From the NCBI GenBank assembly GCA_002400495.2, contig NVQL02000057.1:1-55623 (forward strand): DNA of 55,623 nt. The letters are read 5' to 3'. Source of the DNA: Alphaproteobacteria bacterium (GTDB lineage: Bacteria; Pseudomonadota; Alphaproteobacteria; Rhizobiales; OSC116). Positions 8,816 through 16,473 of this stretch are shown one piece after another. Position 1 is the stretch's first letter; the number at the start of each line of letters is the position of its first letter. The position numbers and the translations under genes were made by a program. Below the pieces are notes generated by a model. That model had not been told where the DNA came from. It was given only the letters and a program-made list of their open reading frames with translations, and searched no databases.

Positions 8816-10423
8816 ATGTCAGATCAATCTAAGTTAAGAGATTTTCAAGCGGGTGGGCGCTCGCTTGCTTATGGTGGCAAAGCTATGGTGGCGACATCGC
8901 ACCCTTTGGCTAGTTTGGCGGCGCGTGATTGTTTGGCTGCGGGTGGTAATGCGGTTGATGCGGCGATTGTAGCATCGGCCATTTTATGTGTTGTTGAGCC
9001 GCAATCAACTGGCATTGCTGGTGATTGTTTTGCTTTGTTAAAAGTTGGTGACAAGCCGATTGTGGGTTTTAATGGTTCGGGCTATGCGGGCAGTAAAGCT
9101 AATGTTGATGATTTGTTGGCCGAGGGGCTGAGAGAGATTGACTATACAACGGGCAAAGCCGTAACGGTGCCGGGGGCGATTGATGCTTGGGATAGATTGC
9201 TTGAAGATTATGGCACGATGAGTTTGGCTGAGGCTTTAAAACCTGCCCAGAAAATTGCGGCTGAAGGGTTTATTGTGTTGCCGCGGGTGGCATTTGATTG
9301 GCAGCGTAATGAGGCGAGATTGGTTAAAAGAGCTGGATCGCAGAAGCACTTATTGGTTGATGGCAAAGCGCCGCAACAGGGCACATTGTTTAAATCGGCT
9401 GGATTGGCCGCTGCATTGCAGATGATTATTGAGCATGGCCGTGACGGATTTTACAAGGGTGCGGTGGCGCAGGAAATTATTGATACGTTGGATGCCGAAG
9501 GCGGTTTGCTGACTTTGGAAGACTTGGCGGATTATAAAGGCGAATATGTGACGCCGATTAAGGGCACATATAAAGGCCATGATGTTTATGAGATTCCGCC
9601 TAATGGCCACGGGGTGACGGCGTTGATATTGCTGAATATATTGGCTAAATTTGACATGGCAAAATATGCTGCTGGTTCGGCCGAGCGCCATCATATACAT
9701 ATGGAAGCCACGCGGTTTGCTTATGCCCTGCGTGATAAATATGTGGCTGACCCTAAATTTGCTGATGTGCCTGTTGATGGCTTGCTAAGCGATGAGGTGG
9801 CGACGATGATTGCGGCGCAAATAAATATAGATAAAAAAGTTGATGAGCATATTCTGCCTGAATTGCCTAAGAGTGATACGATTACTTTGTCGGTGGTGGA
9901 TGGTAATGGCAATGCGATTAGCTTTATTAACTCGGTATTTATGCCGTTTGGCACGGGGATTGTGACTGATAAATATGGCGTTAGTTTACAATGTCGGGGT
10001 GCGGGGTTTACGCTTGAGCGTGGCCACCCTAACCAGATTGAGCCGCGCAAACGCCCAATGCATACGATTATACCTGCCATGTTGGAAAAGGATGGCGAGT
10101 TGAAAATGGCCTTTGGGGTGATGGGTGGATCTTATCAACCTTGTGGGCATGCATATTTTTTGAGCAATGTTTTAGACTATGGCATGGACATTCAGGCGGC
10201 GATTGATTTTCCGCGGATGTTTATGGAAGGCGAAAGATTAGCGGTTGAAAATACTATCAGTGAAAAGCTAAGAGCGGATTTGCAAAATAAAGGCCATGAG
10301 GTTTTTGAAGTGGATACGCCATGGGGTGGTGCGCAAGTGGTGGAGATTTGCAAAAATGCTGATCAAACATTATTTAAAGGTGCATCTGACCCACGCAAGG
10401 ATGGTATTGCGCTTGGTTTGTAG
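8816..10423 (+). CDS. Gamma-glutamyltransferase family protein without signal peptide
   Basis: The 535-residue product is an Ntn-hydrolase of the gamma-glutamyltranspeptidase family. Signs are MVATSHPLASLAARDCLAAG near the start, AIVASAILCVVEP, the VPGAIDAWDRL motif, and the presumed autocleavage site SDTITLS, where Thr355 would become the N-terminal nucleophile of a small subunit of about 181 residues. The usual TTH at this point reads TIT here. No signal peptide is seen, so the protein is probably cytoplasmic, unlike E. coli Ggt. Substrates could be glutathione or other gamma-glutamyl or acyl compounds. AGGGGG lies just before the ATG. It is probably transcribed with the MarC gene 33 bases upstream. 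Confidence 0.9.
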   Translation: MSDQSKLRDFQAGGRSLAYGGKAMVATSHPLASLAARDCLAAGGNAVDAAIVASAILCVVEPQSTGIAGDCFALLKVGDKPIVGFNGSGYAGSKANVDDLLAEGLREIDYTTGKAVTVPGAIDAWDRLLEDYGTMSLAEALKPAQKIAAEGFIVLPRVAFDWQRNEARLVKRAGSQKHLLVDGKAPQQGTLFKSAGLAAALQMIIEHGRDGFYKGAVAQEIIDTLDAEGGLLTLEDLADYKGEYVTPIKGTYKGHDVYEIPPNGHGVTALILLNILAKFDMAKYAAGSAERHHIHMEATRFAYALRDKYVADPKFADVPVDGLLSDEVATMIAAQINIDKKVDEHILPELPKSDTITLSVVDGNGNAISFINSVFMPFGTGIVTDKYGVSLQCRGAGFTLERGHPNQIEPRKRPMHTIIPAMLEKDGELKMAFGVMGGSYQPCGHAYFLSNVLDYGMDIQAAIDFPRMFMEGERLAVENTISEKLRADLQNKGHEVFEVDTPWGGAQVVEICKNADQTLFKGASDPRKDGIALGL

Positions 10424-10502
10424 TGTTAATGCCATTAAGCATAGTGTGCCAATTTGAGACATGACTGTTCCACTTTGGTATTGTTCTTGAAATGAAACAG
10501 CC

Positions 10503-10844
10503 TTAAGCAGACACGTTTACTTGGCGACTTGAAGTGTTTTCAAGTATAGTGGCCGAGTTTTCATAGGTAGTTTTGGCCTGCCAAGCAGGTTTACGACCAA
10601 TAAATGCACGTCTAGTTTGACCTGTAGTTTGGCTAATATATTGAGCCAAAAATGGGTTTGAGCTATGACGCTTCTCGCTATTAAAGCGTTTATATTCAGT
10701 AGGTTGCAATACAACAAGCTCACGGCTGGTTGAAGGCTTTGTAGGCTCGTTAGTATGGTTATTATCAGCATTTGCCACTTGGGCATCGCGAGATTTATCA
10801 TTTGAATGATTAAAGTTTGAATTTTGAATTTTATTGATACGCAT
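10503..10844 (-). CDS. Small protein of unknown function, Asn/Ser-rich with a conserved-looking FLAQYI segment
   Basis: I cannot assign a function to this 113-residue product. The first 40 residues are polar and probably disordered, rich in Asn, Ser and Asp. The second half is basic and includes SSNPFLAQYISQTTGQTRRA. This resembles a short segment (FLAQLIA...TR.RR) I associate with small conserved Rhizobiales proteins, but the resemblance is from memory and weak. There is no signal peptide, helix or Cys. An AAGGAG site lies 6 bases before the ATG, which strongly supports translation. The gene is transcribed away from the EAL gene. Confidence 0.7.
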   Translation of the reverse strand: MRINKIQNSNFNHSNDKSRDAQVANADNNHTNEPTKPSTSRELVVLQPTEYKRFNSEKRHSSNPFLAQYISQTTGQTRRAFIGRKPAWQAKTTYENSATILENTSSRQVNVSA

Positions 10845-10917
10845 AACTTGCTCCTTAAAATATATACTTATGAGGTTGCAAGAGTGAGGCCAGATATTGG
10901 TTTTGGCATTGAATGGG

Positions 10918-10985
10918 GTTAAATTGGCGTTAAATGGCTAAATAGGGGGGATGGAGCTAAATAGGAGGGAAGCGGGCTAAATTGG
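10918..10985. repeat. Five phased TAAAT(T/A/G)GG motifs in the intergenic region
   Basis: TAAAT-centred motifs begin at 10920, 10931, 10939, 10958 and 10978, most read as (G/C)TAAAT(A/T)GG. Four of them are 19, 19 and 20 bases apart, near two helical turns. The array lies between the start of the 113-residue gene on the minus strand and the EAL gene on the plus strand. A multi-site regulator-binding region is possible. Confidence 0.35.
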
Positions 10986-11113
10986 GAAATGAGCCAATTG
11001 GGCTATACGCTTTGTAGATAATCGCGCGTATATAGCTAAAATTATTCTGATTTTAACTTTTGGCTGTAAAACTTTGATAATTCGGGAATATTTTAATTAG
11101 CGGTAACGGACCC

Positions 11114-12934
11114 ATGTCAGATATTAAAGTGGTAAAAGTGGATTTTGGTCATAAAGATCAAATATCTGATCAGCGTGTCAAACATGATGACGTTATAGTG
11201 GGGAAGAAGAAGTATTTAGATGTAAACGAAATTTCGCAGATCGCTTCGTCTATTGGTGATATTTGCTATTATTGGGATCTTGTCTCGGGCGAAATTAGCT
11301 ATAGCGATAATATTGGGTTGATTGCCGAATATATTGATATTGACAAAGTGGCCACTGCTGAAGGTTTTGCTGCGGTGATGGATGTTGAAAATGTAACCAA
11401 CCGTGAGCAAGCTGTCTGCCATTCCTTAGAGAAAGATTTTGGCGATGGTGTTGATTATGAATTGGCTTATAGAATGAGCCATTCCGACAATATACGCCGT
11501 GGCTATTGGATTGAAGATAAAGGCAAGTGGTTTGCTGGTAAAGATGGGCAGCCTGAAAGTGCGTGCGGCGTGATGCGGATTGTCAATAAGCGCCAAGATG
11601 TAGAGCAGCAACAGGCGCTTTATGGCACGCATGATGTATTGACTGGTTTTGCCAACCGCATTCAATTGAGTGAAGTTTTAAAACGCACAATTGATGGCAT
11701 TGAAAAAAGCCAAAAAAATGTGGCATTTTTATTGATTGGCATTGATAATTTGGCCATGATTAATGAATCTTATGGTATGGATGTGGCGGATGAAGTGATT
11801 GGCTTGGTGGCCAAACGCATTGAAGGCTTAATGCGTAAAACAGATGTGATTGGGCGGTATTCGGGTAATAAATTTGGGGTTATCTTGCATGATTGCTCTG
11901 AGCAGAATATTCGTATTACTGCCGAGCGGTTAATTGAAGCGGTTGGTCAAGATGTGATTAAAACTGCAGACGAAGCGGTGTCAGTGAGTTTATCGGCAGG
12001 GGCGGTGTCTATTCCTAAACATTCGAGCGAAGCTCAGGACATTATGCAATATGCTGAGGAAACTTTGCAGGTTTGTAAAGATCGTACGCTGGAGAATTTC
12101 TCAATCTATGAGCCATCGGTTGAGCGAGACAATTACCGTAGAAATAATATTGAAGTGGCGAGCGAGATTGTAAGTGCGCTGAACGAGCGGCGGGTGAAAA
12201 TTGTTTACCAACCTTTGGTGCATGCGGCAACCGGGCAAATTGAAAGTTATGAATGTTTGATCCGCATTATGGACAGGCAGGGTGAGATGATACCGAATGG
12301 CCAGCTTATACCTGTGGCGGAGCGGCTCAACCTTATGCGATTGCTTGACAATAGGGTGCTGGAGATTGCTTTGCAGAAATTAATAGATGAGCCGCAGGTG
12401 AATTTGGGCATTAATATATCGGGCAATACAATTGCAGATTCGAGCTGGTTGGATTGTTTGGTGGCCAGCATTGGCAATAAGCCACAAATTGGCCAACGCT
12501 TGACCATTGAAATTACTGAAACCACTTTGCTGGGTGATATGGCTTATACAGATGAATTCGTCAATAAATTGCACGCTTTGGGTTGTAAAGTGGCGATTGA
12601 TGATTTTGGTGCGGGCTATACGAGTTTTCAGAATTTGAAAATGCTGGATGTAGATATTGTGAAAATTGATGGCTCGTTTATCAGCAATATGCGTAACAGT
12701 GCGGATGATGAGTTTTTTGTGAGAACGATGAATGATTTGGCCAAGCATTTTAACATTAAAACTGTGGCTGAATGGGTGGAGCATGAAGAAGATGTGATTA
12801 CCCTGCGCAAGATTGGCATTGATTATTTGCAAGGTTTTTATTTTGGCAGTGGGCAAGATGAGCTGCGGGATGAAGATGTGCTTGGTGATATGTATGCGGG
12901 TTGTGAAGAAGTGGCCTTGCCTTCGGTAGGTTAA
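11114..12934 (+). CDS. Cyclic-di-GMP phosphodiesterase: PAS-like, degenerate GGDEF, EAL
   Basis: The 606-residue product has an N-terminal PAS-like region (about 35-170), a GGDEF domain (about 180-335) and an EAL domain (about 350-595). The GGDEF signature is replaced by SGNKF near residue 250, so cyclase activity is not expected; the domain may bind GTP or serve as a regulator. The EAL domain reads ECL at the signature (Glu near 380) but keeps the other usual metal and substrate residues: NIS, EITET, DDFGAG, KIDGSF, AEWVE and YLQGF. I infer an active phosphodiesterase that lowers c-di-GMP. No membrane helix is present. The next 730 bases hold the dispersed repeat. Confidence 0.92.
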   Translation: MSDIKVVKVDFGHKDQISDQRVKHDDVIVGKKKYLDVNEISQIASSIGDICYYWDLVSGEISYSDNIGLIAEYIDIDKVATAEGFAAVMDVENVTNREQAVCHSLEKDFGDGVDYELAYRMSHSDNIRRGYWIEDKGKWFAGKDGQPESACGVMRIVNKRQDVEQQQALYGTHDVLTGFANRIQLSEVLKRTIDGIEKSQKNVAFLLIGIDNLAMINESYGMDVADEVIGLVAKRIEGLMRKTDVIGRYSGNKFGVILHDCSEQNIRITAERLIEAVGQDVIKTADEAVSVSLSAGAVSIPKHSSEAQDIMQYAEETLQVCKDRTLENFSIYEPSVERDNYRRNNIEVASEIVSALNERRVKIVYQPLVHAATGQIESYECLIRIMDRQGEMIPNGQLIPVAERLNLMRLLDNRVLEIALQKLIDEPQVNLGINISGNTIADSSWLDCLVASIGNKPQIGQRLTIEITETTLLGDMAYTDEFVNKLHALGCKVAIDDFGAGYTSFQNLKMLDVDIVKIDGSFISNMRNSADDEFFVRTMNDLAKHFNIKTVAEWVEHEEDVITLRKIGIDYLQGFYFGSGQDELRDEDVLGDMYAGCEEVALPSVG

Positions 12935-12966
12935 TTTACCTCCTTGTTTCCAAACAACGTGCCATC

Positions 12967-13107
12967 CAGTGAGTGCGACAGCGGCTGTTCGAAGCTGCTG
13001 CCGTCTAACGCGCGGTAGGCAAGAGAGCAAAGCGAACGCACGTAAGTGTCAACAGTGAGCTTAAGCGAACGTATAAATGAAGTACCCGAGTATCAACAGG
13101 AGTGCTA
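12967..13107. repeat. Dispersed repeat module 1, first copy
   Basis: About 140 bases that recur at 55301-55443. A stretch of 31 bases is identical in both (13012-13042 and 55346-55376), followed by AAGTGTCAACAGTGAG and, later, ATGAAGTACCCGAGTATC in both. The segment starts with a GC-rich hairpin region that differs in sequence between copies. It carries two GCGAACG units (reading GAGAGC...GCGAACG) of the type also found in the hairpin repeat next to it. It is non-coding. Confidence 0.85.
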
Positions 13108-13120
13108 CCCTGTGTTGGCT

Positions 13121-13521
13121 GTTGAAAGACAGTTGGCTGGTAGTTGATGCTCTGGAAGTTTGCATTTTTGTTTGGCACTGCGTGCGTTCGCTCCGCTCTC
13201 TAGCTAAGCCACTCAGCCGCTGGTGAAACGCAGTTTCACCACCCAACCCAATCTCATTATGCTTAGTTAGCTAGAGTTTGGTGAGACTCCGAGTATAGGT
13301 GCCATATAGTTTACTCAGTGTGTTTTGCTTGGGAAAAGGGTCCGAAGCCTTTAGGCTGAGGCAAGCGCGACTGCGCGTCGCCGTTAGGCGTGGCAAGAGA
13401 GCGGAGCGAACGCACGCTAGTGCTTATAGAGAGCAACGCGAACGATAAAAGAGAGGCGAAGCCGAACGAAAAAATGAAACTTCCAGAGCATTACCAGTAT
13501 CTCACCCAGAATATGCTGCAA
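13121..13521 (+). repeat. Dispersed hairpin repeat, copy A
   Basis: Core 13147-13491 is bounded by imperfect inverted repeats of about 24 bases (ATGCTCTGGAAGTTTGCAT on the left). Inside is a perfect 22-bp inverted repeat, 13180-13201 with 13396-13417. Between these lie small hairpins: GGTGAAAC/GTTTCACC at 13222-13240, AGCC-TTTA-GGCT at 13346-13357, GCGC-GACT-GCGC at 13365-13376 and CGCC-GTTA-GGCG at 13379-13390. Flanks matching copy B extend the homology to about 13121 and 13521. No reading frame is conserved with copy B. Confidence 0.88.
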
Positions 13522-13585
13522 GTATGAAAAGCGGAAATTCTATGCAAACTCATCTCCATTTTCATCTCAATTGACTTTACGTTCA

Positions 13586-13617
13586 CTTGGTTTAAGCTAA
13601 ATTAAAAACAAACCAAG
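13586..13617. promoter_or_regulatory. 8-bp inverted repeat upstream of the phosphoesterase gene
   Basis: CTTGGTTT and AAACCAAG are separated by 16 AT-rich bases, about 50 bases before the first possible start codon. A TTGACT at 13571-13576 could be a -35 element; a matching -10 box is not clear. Possible operator and promoter. Confidence 0.3.
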
Positions 13618-13665
13618 CATCAAGCTTGAAAAACATACTCAAACGTAATTTCTTGCTGCTGTTTA

Positions 13666-14439
13666 ATGCACAACATAAGATTTCGCCCGATGCAGAATGC
13701 TAAAATTGCCATCATTGCCGATATACATGGAAATGCCTTGGCATTGACGGCCGTGTTGGCCGACATTGCCAAGCAGAATGTTGATGACATTCTCAACCTC
13801 GGTGACCATTTCAGCGGGCCATTGGATGCCCAATCGACAGCAGAACAGCTGATTGATTCGGATATGATATCAATTGCGGGCAATCATGATCGTCAATTGA
13901 TTGAACTTGCACCAGATGATATGGGTGCCTCGGACAAGGTCGCTTATGATCAACTTAGCACGCGTGCTATTGATTGGCTTGAAAGCCTTACGCCCACACA
14001 TATCTATAAAGGCGAAATATATATGTGCCATGGCACACCTGATAGCGACACCACTTATTGGATGGAACAGGTGAGTGCTGAGGGCGTGGTCAACATCGCA
14101 CCGCGCCACCAGATCGAAGCTCATGCCAAAGGTGTTGATTACCCCATCATTCTTTGTGGCCATACACACACGCCTCGCCTGCTCAGCTTGTCGGGCGGGC
14201 GCATGCTTATCAACCCTGGCAGCGTGGGCTGTCCCGCTTATGATGATGACAGTCCTGTCTATCACATTATGCAATCTGGCACGCCCGACGCATGTTATGC
14301 CATTGTCGAAAAACGAGCCGATGAATGGAATGTCAGTTTTAAATATATAAAATATGATAATCTCTCGGCCGCCAAAATGGCCAAAAACAATGGCCGAGAT
14401 GATTGGGTTGGTGGATTAAAAACTGGATTCTATTCATAA
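13666..14439 (+). CDS. Calcineurin-like metallophosphoesterase
   Basis: The product shows the five blocks of the metallophosphoesterase fold: IADIHGN near residue 20, LGDHFSGP, GNHD, CHGTPDSD and CGHTHTPR. These give the Asp, His and Asn ligands of a two-metal site. Length (about 250) and the GHTHTPR ending fit the YfcE/MJ0936-like group of phosphodiesterases; the substrate is unknown. The start is uncertain: ATG at 13666 or at 13690 (MQNAKIAIIADIHG), neither with a clear ribosome-binding site. The shorter form begins directly at the first strand of the fold and is equally likely. Repeat copy A lies immediately upstream. Confidence 0.9.
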   Translation: MHNIRFRPMQNAKIAIIADIHGNALALTAVLADIAKQNVDDILNLGDHFSGPLDAQSTAEQLIDSDMISIAGNHDRQLIELAPDDMGASDKVAYDQLSTRAIDWLESLTPTHIYKGEIYMCHGTPDSDTTYWMEQVSAEGVVNIAPRHQIEAHAKGVDYPIILCGHTHTPRLLSLSGGRMLINPGSVGCPAYDDDSPVYHIMQSGTPDACYAIVEKRADEWNVSFKYIKYDNLSAAKMAKNNGRDDWVGGLKTGFYS

Positions 14440-14520
14440 ATGCATGGCTTGATACCATATTTAGCCACTGATCAAACATAATCATATAATCTATAGTCTT
14501 TTCAAATAATGGAGAGGCTT

Positions 14521-14871
14521 ATGAAAATCAGATATATTTTACAATTAGAAGGCGCTGCAATATTTGCGCTTGCGATACTTATTTACACAAATCTTAGTGA
14601 CTCATGGTGGCTATTTGGTGGGTTGATTCTAGCGCCAGACCTGACAATGATTGGCTATGCATTCGGGCTTAAAATTGGCACCTTTTGCTATAATTTAGGG
14701 CATAATTATGTGTTTCCTGCCGCTCTGGCCGCACTGGGTATTTACTTGAGTGACAATCTACTCATTCACATTGCCATCATATGGTTCGCGCATATCGGTA
14801 TGGACAGAGCGATACAATATGGGCTAAAATATAGTAGCGGTTTCAAACAGACTCATATAAATAGGCTTTAA
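14521..14871 (+). CDS. DUF4260 family small membrane protein
   Basis: The 116-residue product has three or four hydrophobic helices and the DUF4260 features I recognise: WWLFGGLILAPDLTMIGYAF in the middle and a C-terminal HIGMDRAIQYGLKYSSGFK. The function of the family is unknown; a membrane location is evident. I place the start at 14521 because GGAGAGG lies at 14511-14517, a good distance upstream; the in-frame ATG at 14509 lacks such a site. One base separates its stop from the next start, so the two are co-transcribed. Confidence 0.85.
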   Translation: MKIRYILQLEGAAIFALAILIYTNLSDSWWLFGGLILAPDLTMIGYAFGLKIGTFCYNLGHNYVFPAALAALGIYLSDNLLIHIAIIWFAHIGMDRAIQYGLKYSSGFKQTHINRL

Positions 14872-14872
14872 A

Positions 14873-15157
14873 ATGCTTGAAAAGAAAAATTATGCCAATG
14901 GCCAAGCCACTCATAAAATGGATGGTGATATACTGACCTATTTTTTTAAGACTGGCAAAATTAAGGCGCAGGGTGAATATGTAAACGAGCAAATGCAAGG
15001 CAAATGGATGTTTTACCGCGAGTCAAAAGGCGATGAAAATAAATTATGGCAGATCGGTCATTTTGTCGATAATGCCAAACATGGCAATTGGCAGCGCTAT
15101 AGCAAAACTGATGAAATTGAATATGACGAGGATTTCGAAAACGGTAAAAAACTCTAA
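14873..15157 (+). CDS. YwqK/MORN-variant repeat protein
   Basis: The 94-residue product consists of repeated units of the MORN_2/YwqK type: FKTGKIKAQGEYVNEQMQGK and then WQIGHFVDNAKHGNWQRY, each with a G-x-Y/F pattern and a hydrophobic-Gly turn. Proteins with this repeat are often labelled antitoxin-like, but no toxin is next to it and I infer only a small beta-repeat protein. It has no signal peptide. It is translationally close to the DUF4260 gene and overlaps the converging MFS gene by four bases. Confidence 0.75.
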   Translation: MLEKKNYANGQATHKMDGDILTYFFKTGKIKAQGEYVNEQMQGKWMFYRESKGDENKLWQIGHFVDNAKHGNWQRYSKTDEIEYDEDFENGKKL

Positions 15158-16350
15158 CGCCTAAATTTTATGCTATAGATCAGCACCATCGCCAATAATA
15201 AAAGCCCCATATAGAGCATCACATTGGGTGCTGTGTTCATCGGGCGCATATATTCCAAATATAAGCCGACAATTGGCATGGATATTGGCACTAATAATTG
15301 CCGCAATCCGCCATAGGTGGCAAACACCCGTCCGCGCAAATTTTCTGGTACGTGCTTTTGTAGATATGTCGCCTCTAACGGGCCCGAAAAACCTAAAAAC
15401 AAGCCCATGATGCCAATGATGATGGCAAACGGCCAAAGGCTGGTGGCAAAGTTAATGGCGATGATGCTGAAGGCCAAACCTGCATAGCCAAATGACAGTA
15501 GATTGCGATAATCGAATTTATTGCCTAAAAATGTATAGAGCAAAGTGGATGACATGGTGCCAGTGGCAAAAAACACCATGATGATGCCTTGATCAATCGG
15601 TGATTGCAAAATCTGATTGGCAAAAATCGGTAAATATAGAAATAATAAAACCGATAAGGCCATTGAAATGATGGCACTTAAAATCACGATGATTGCGGTT
15701 TCTTTATGCTGATAAATATAGCGAAAACCTGCCAAGAATTCTCGTAGGTTTTGTGTGGTTTCTTGGGGTGGTGGTTTGGCCAAGTGCTTTTGCAGCAAGA
15801 GCAAGCCGATGATTGGAATCAAAAAACTAAACGCATCAAACCACAATAGGTTAATCACCCCATAAAGGCTGATTAATATGCCCGCCAGCAAAGGGCCGCA
15901 AAGATCCATCGCACTTTCAACCAACGAGTTGAACCCGTTGGCTTTCTCGCGCGCGACATTGCTTACATCTAGCTGCGTGGCAAAAATTACATCTTTGGCA
16001 CTGCGACCAGGGCTGTCTAAAATCGCGCTTAAAAATATTAAAATTACTAATAGGCTCATATCCAATTGATCATAGACAAATAATAATGGTATCAAGCCGA
16101 CTGCAAAAAAGTTAAGTAGATCAGAATATTGCGAGGTTTTTACGCTGCCGAAACGGTCTATCAAACCACCGCCAATGATCGAGGATAAAAACACAGGAAT
16201 GAACTTGAAACCGAGCAATATACCTACATATGCGGGGCTGCCCGTCATGTCTAAAATCAACCATGGAATGGCGAATTCAGTGAGGGCATTGCCCAATATC
16301 GACACGCCATTAAAGCTGATTAAATTGGTTAAAATTTTTCTCGGTATCAT
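15154..16350 (-). CDS. Major facilitator superfamily transporter
   Basis: The 398-residue product has about 12 hydrophobic helices. It has the motif GGGLIDRFGSVKTSQYSDLL after helix 2 (the MFS loop-A motif) and a long central loop near residue 190 (KHLAKPPPQETTQ). The pattern fits the exporter group of MFS proteins related to enterobactin/macrolide exporters, but the substrate is not determined. It lies on the same strand as, and downstream of, the MATE exporter gene, separated by a GC-rich palindromic element. Its 3' end overlaps the YwqK-like gene by four bases. Confidence 0.9.
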   Translation of the reverse strand: MIPRKILTNLISFNGVSILGNALTEFAIPWLILDMTGSPAYVGILLGFKFIPVFLSSIIGGGLIDRFGSVKTSQYSDLLNFFAVGLIPLLFVYDQLDMSLLVILIFLSAILDSPGRSAKDVIFATQLDVSNVAREKANGFNSLVESAMDLCGPLLAGILISLYGVINLLWFDAFSFLIPIIGLLLLQKHLAKPPPQETTQNLREFLAGFRYIYQHKETAIIVILSAIISMALSVLLFLYLPIFANQILQSPIDQGIIMVFFATGTMSSTLLYTFLGNKFDYRNLLSFGYAGLAFSIIAINFATSLWPFAIIIGIMGLFLGFSGPLEATYLQKHVPENLRGRVFATYGGLRQLLVPISMPIVGLYLEYMRPMNTAPNVMLYMGLLLLAMVLIYSIKFRR

Positions 16351-16473
16351 CGGTTATACTCGTTTATCGCTCGCGGCTATTTCTCGCTATGCGAGAGCCT
16401 CCGCGCGGGCGCCAAATAAGTGGCGGGCTCCAGTCCGCCTGCTCGCCAATAATTGGCTCGGGTTTTATTCCAT
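16351..16473. repeat. GC-rich palindromic intergenic element between two exporter genes
   Basis: The 123-base gap is unusually GC-rich for this window and made of hairpins: TCTCGC-TAT-GCGAGA at 16382-16396, GGCGG/CCGCC at 16422-16439, and GCCAAT-A-ATTGGC at 16445-16457. An imperfect outer pairing of CGCGG with CCGCG encloses the first. The pattern resembles REP/BIME-type intergenic elements. GCCTCCGCG at about 16397-16405 also occurs in the dispersed hairpin repeats, so a relation is possible. Confidence 0.6.

Larger units (their letters stand above)
12935..13665. other. 730-bp intergenic region filled by repeat module 1 and repeat copy A
   Basis: No credible gene is present. The region holds repeat module 1 (12967-13107), copy A of the hairpin repeat (13121-13521, core 13147-13491) and an 8-bp inverted repeat at 13586-13617 before the phosphoesterase gene. 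Open frames that cross it, on either strand, are low-complexity readings of the repeats. Confidence 0.75.

Noticed and set aside
12380..13030. Minus-strand 216-codon open frame beginning in repeat module 1
   Set aside because: Most of it is antisense to the EAL gene; the amino acid sequence shows no domain and the plus-strand gene explains the codon pattern.
14873..15157. Toxin-antitoxin pair based on the YwqK-like protein
   Set aside because: The neighbouring DUF4260 membrane protein is not a known toxin and no other candidate lies nearby.
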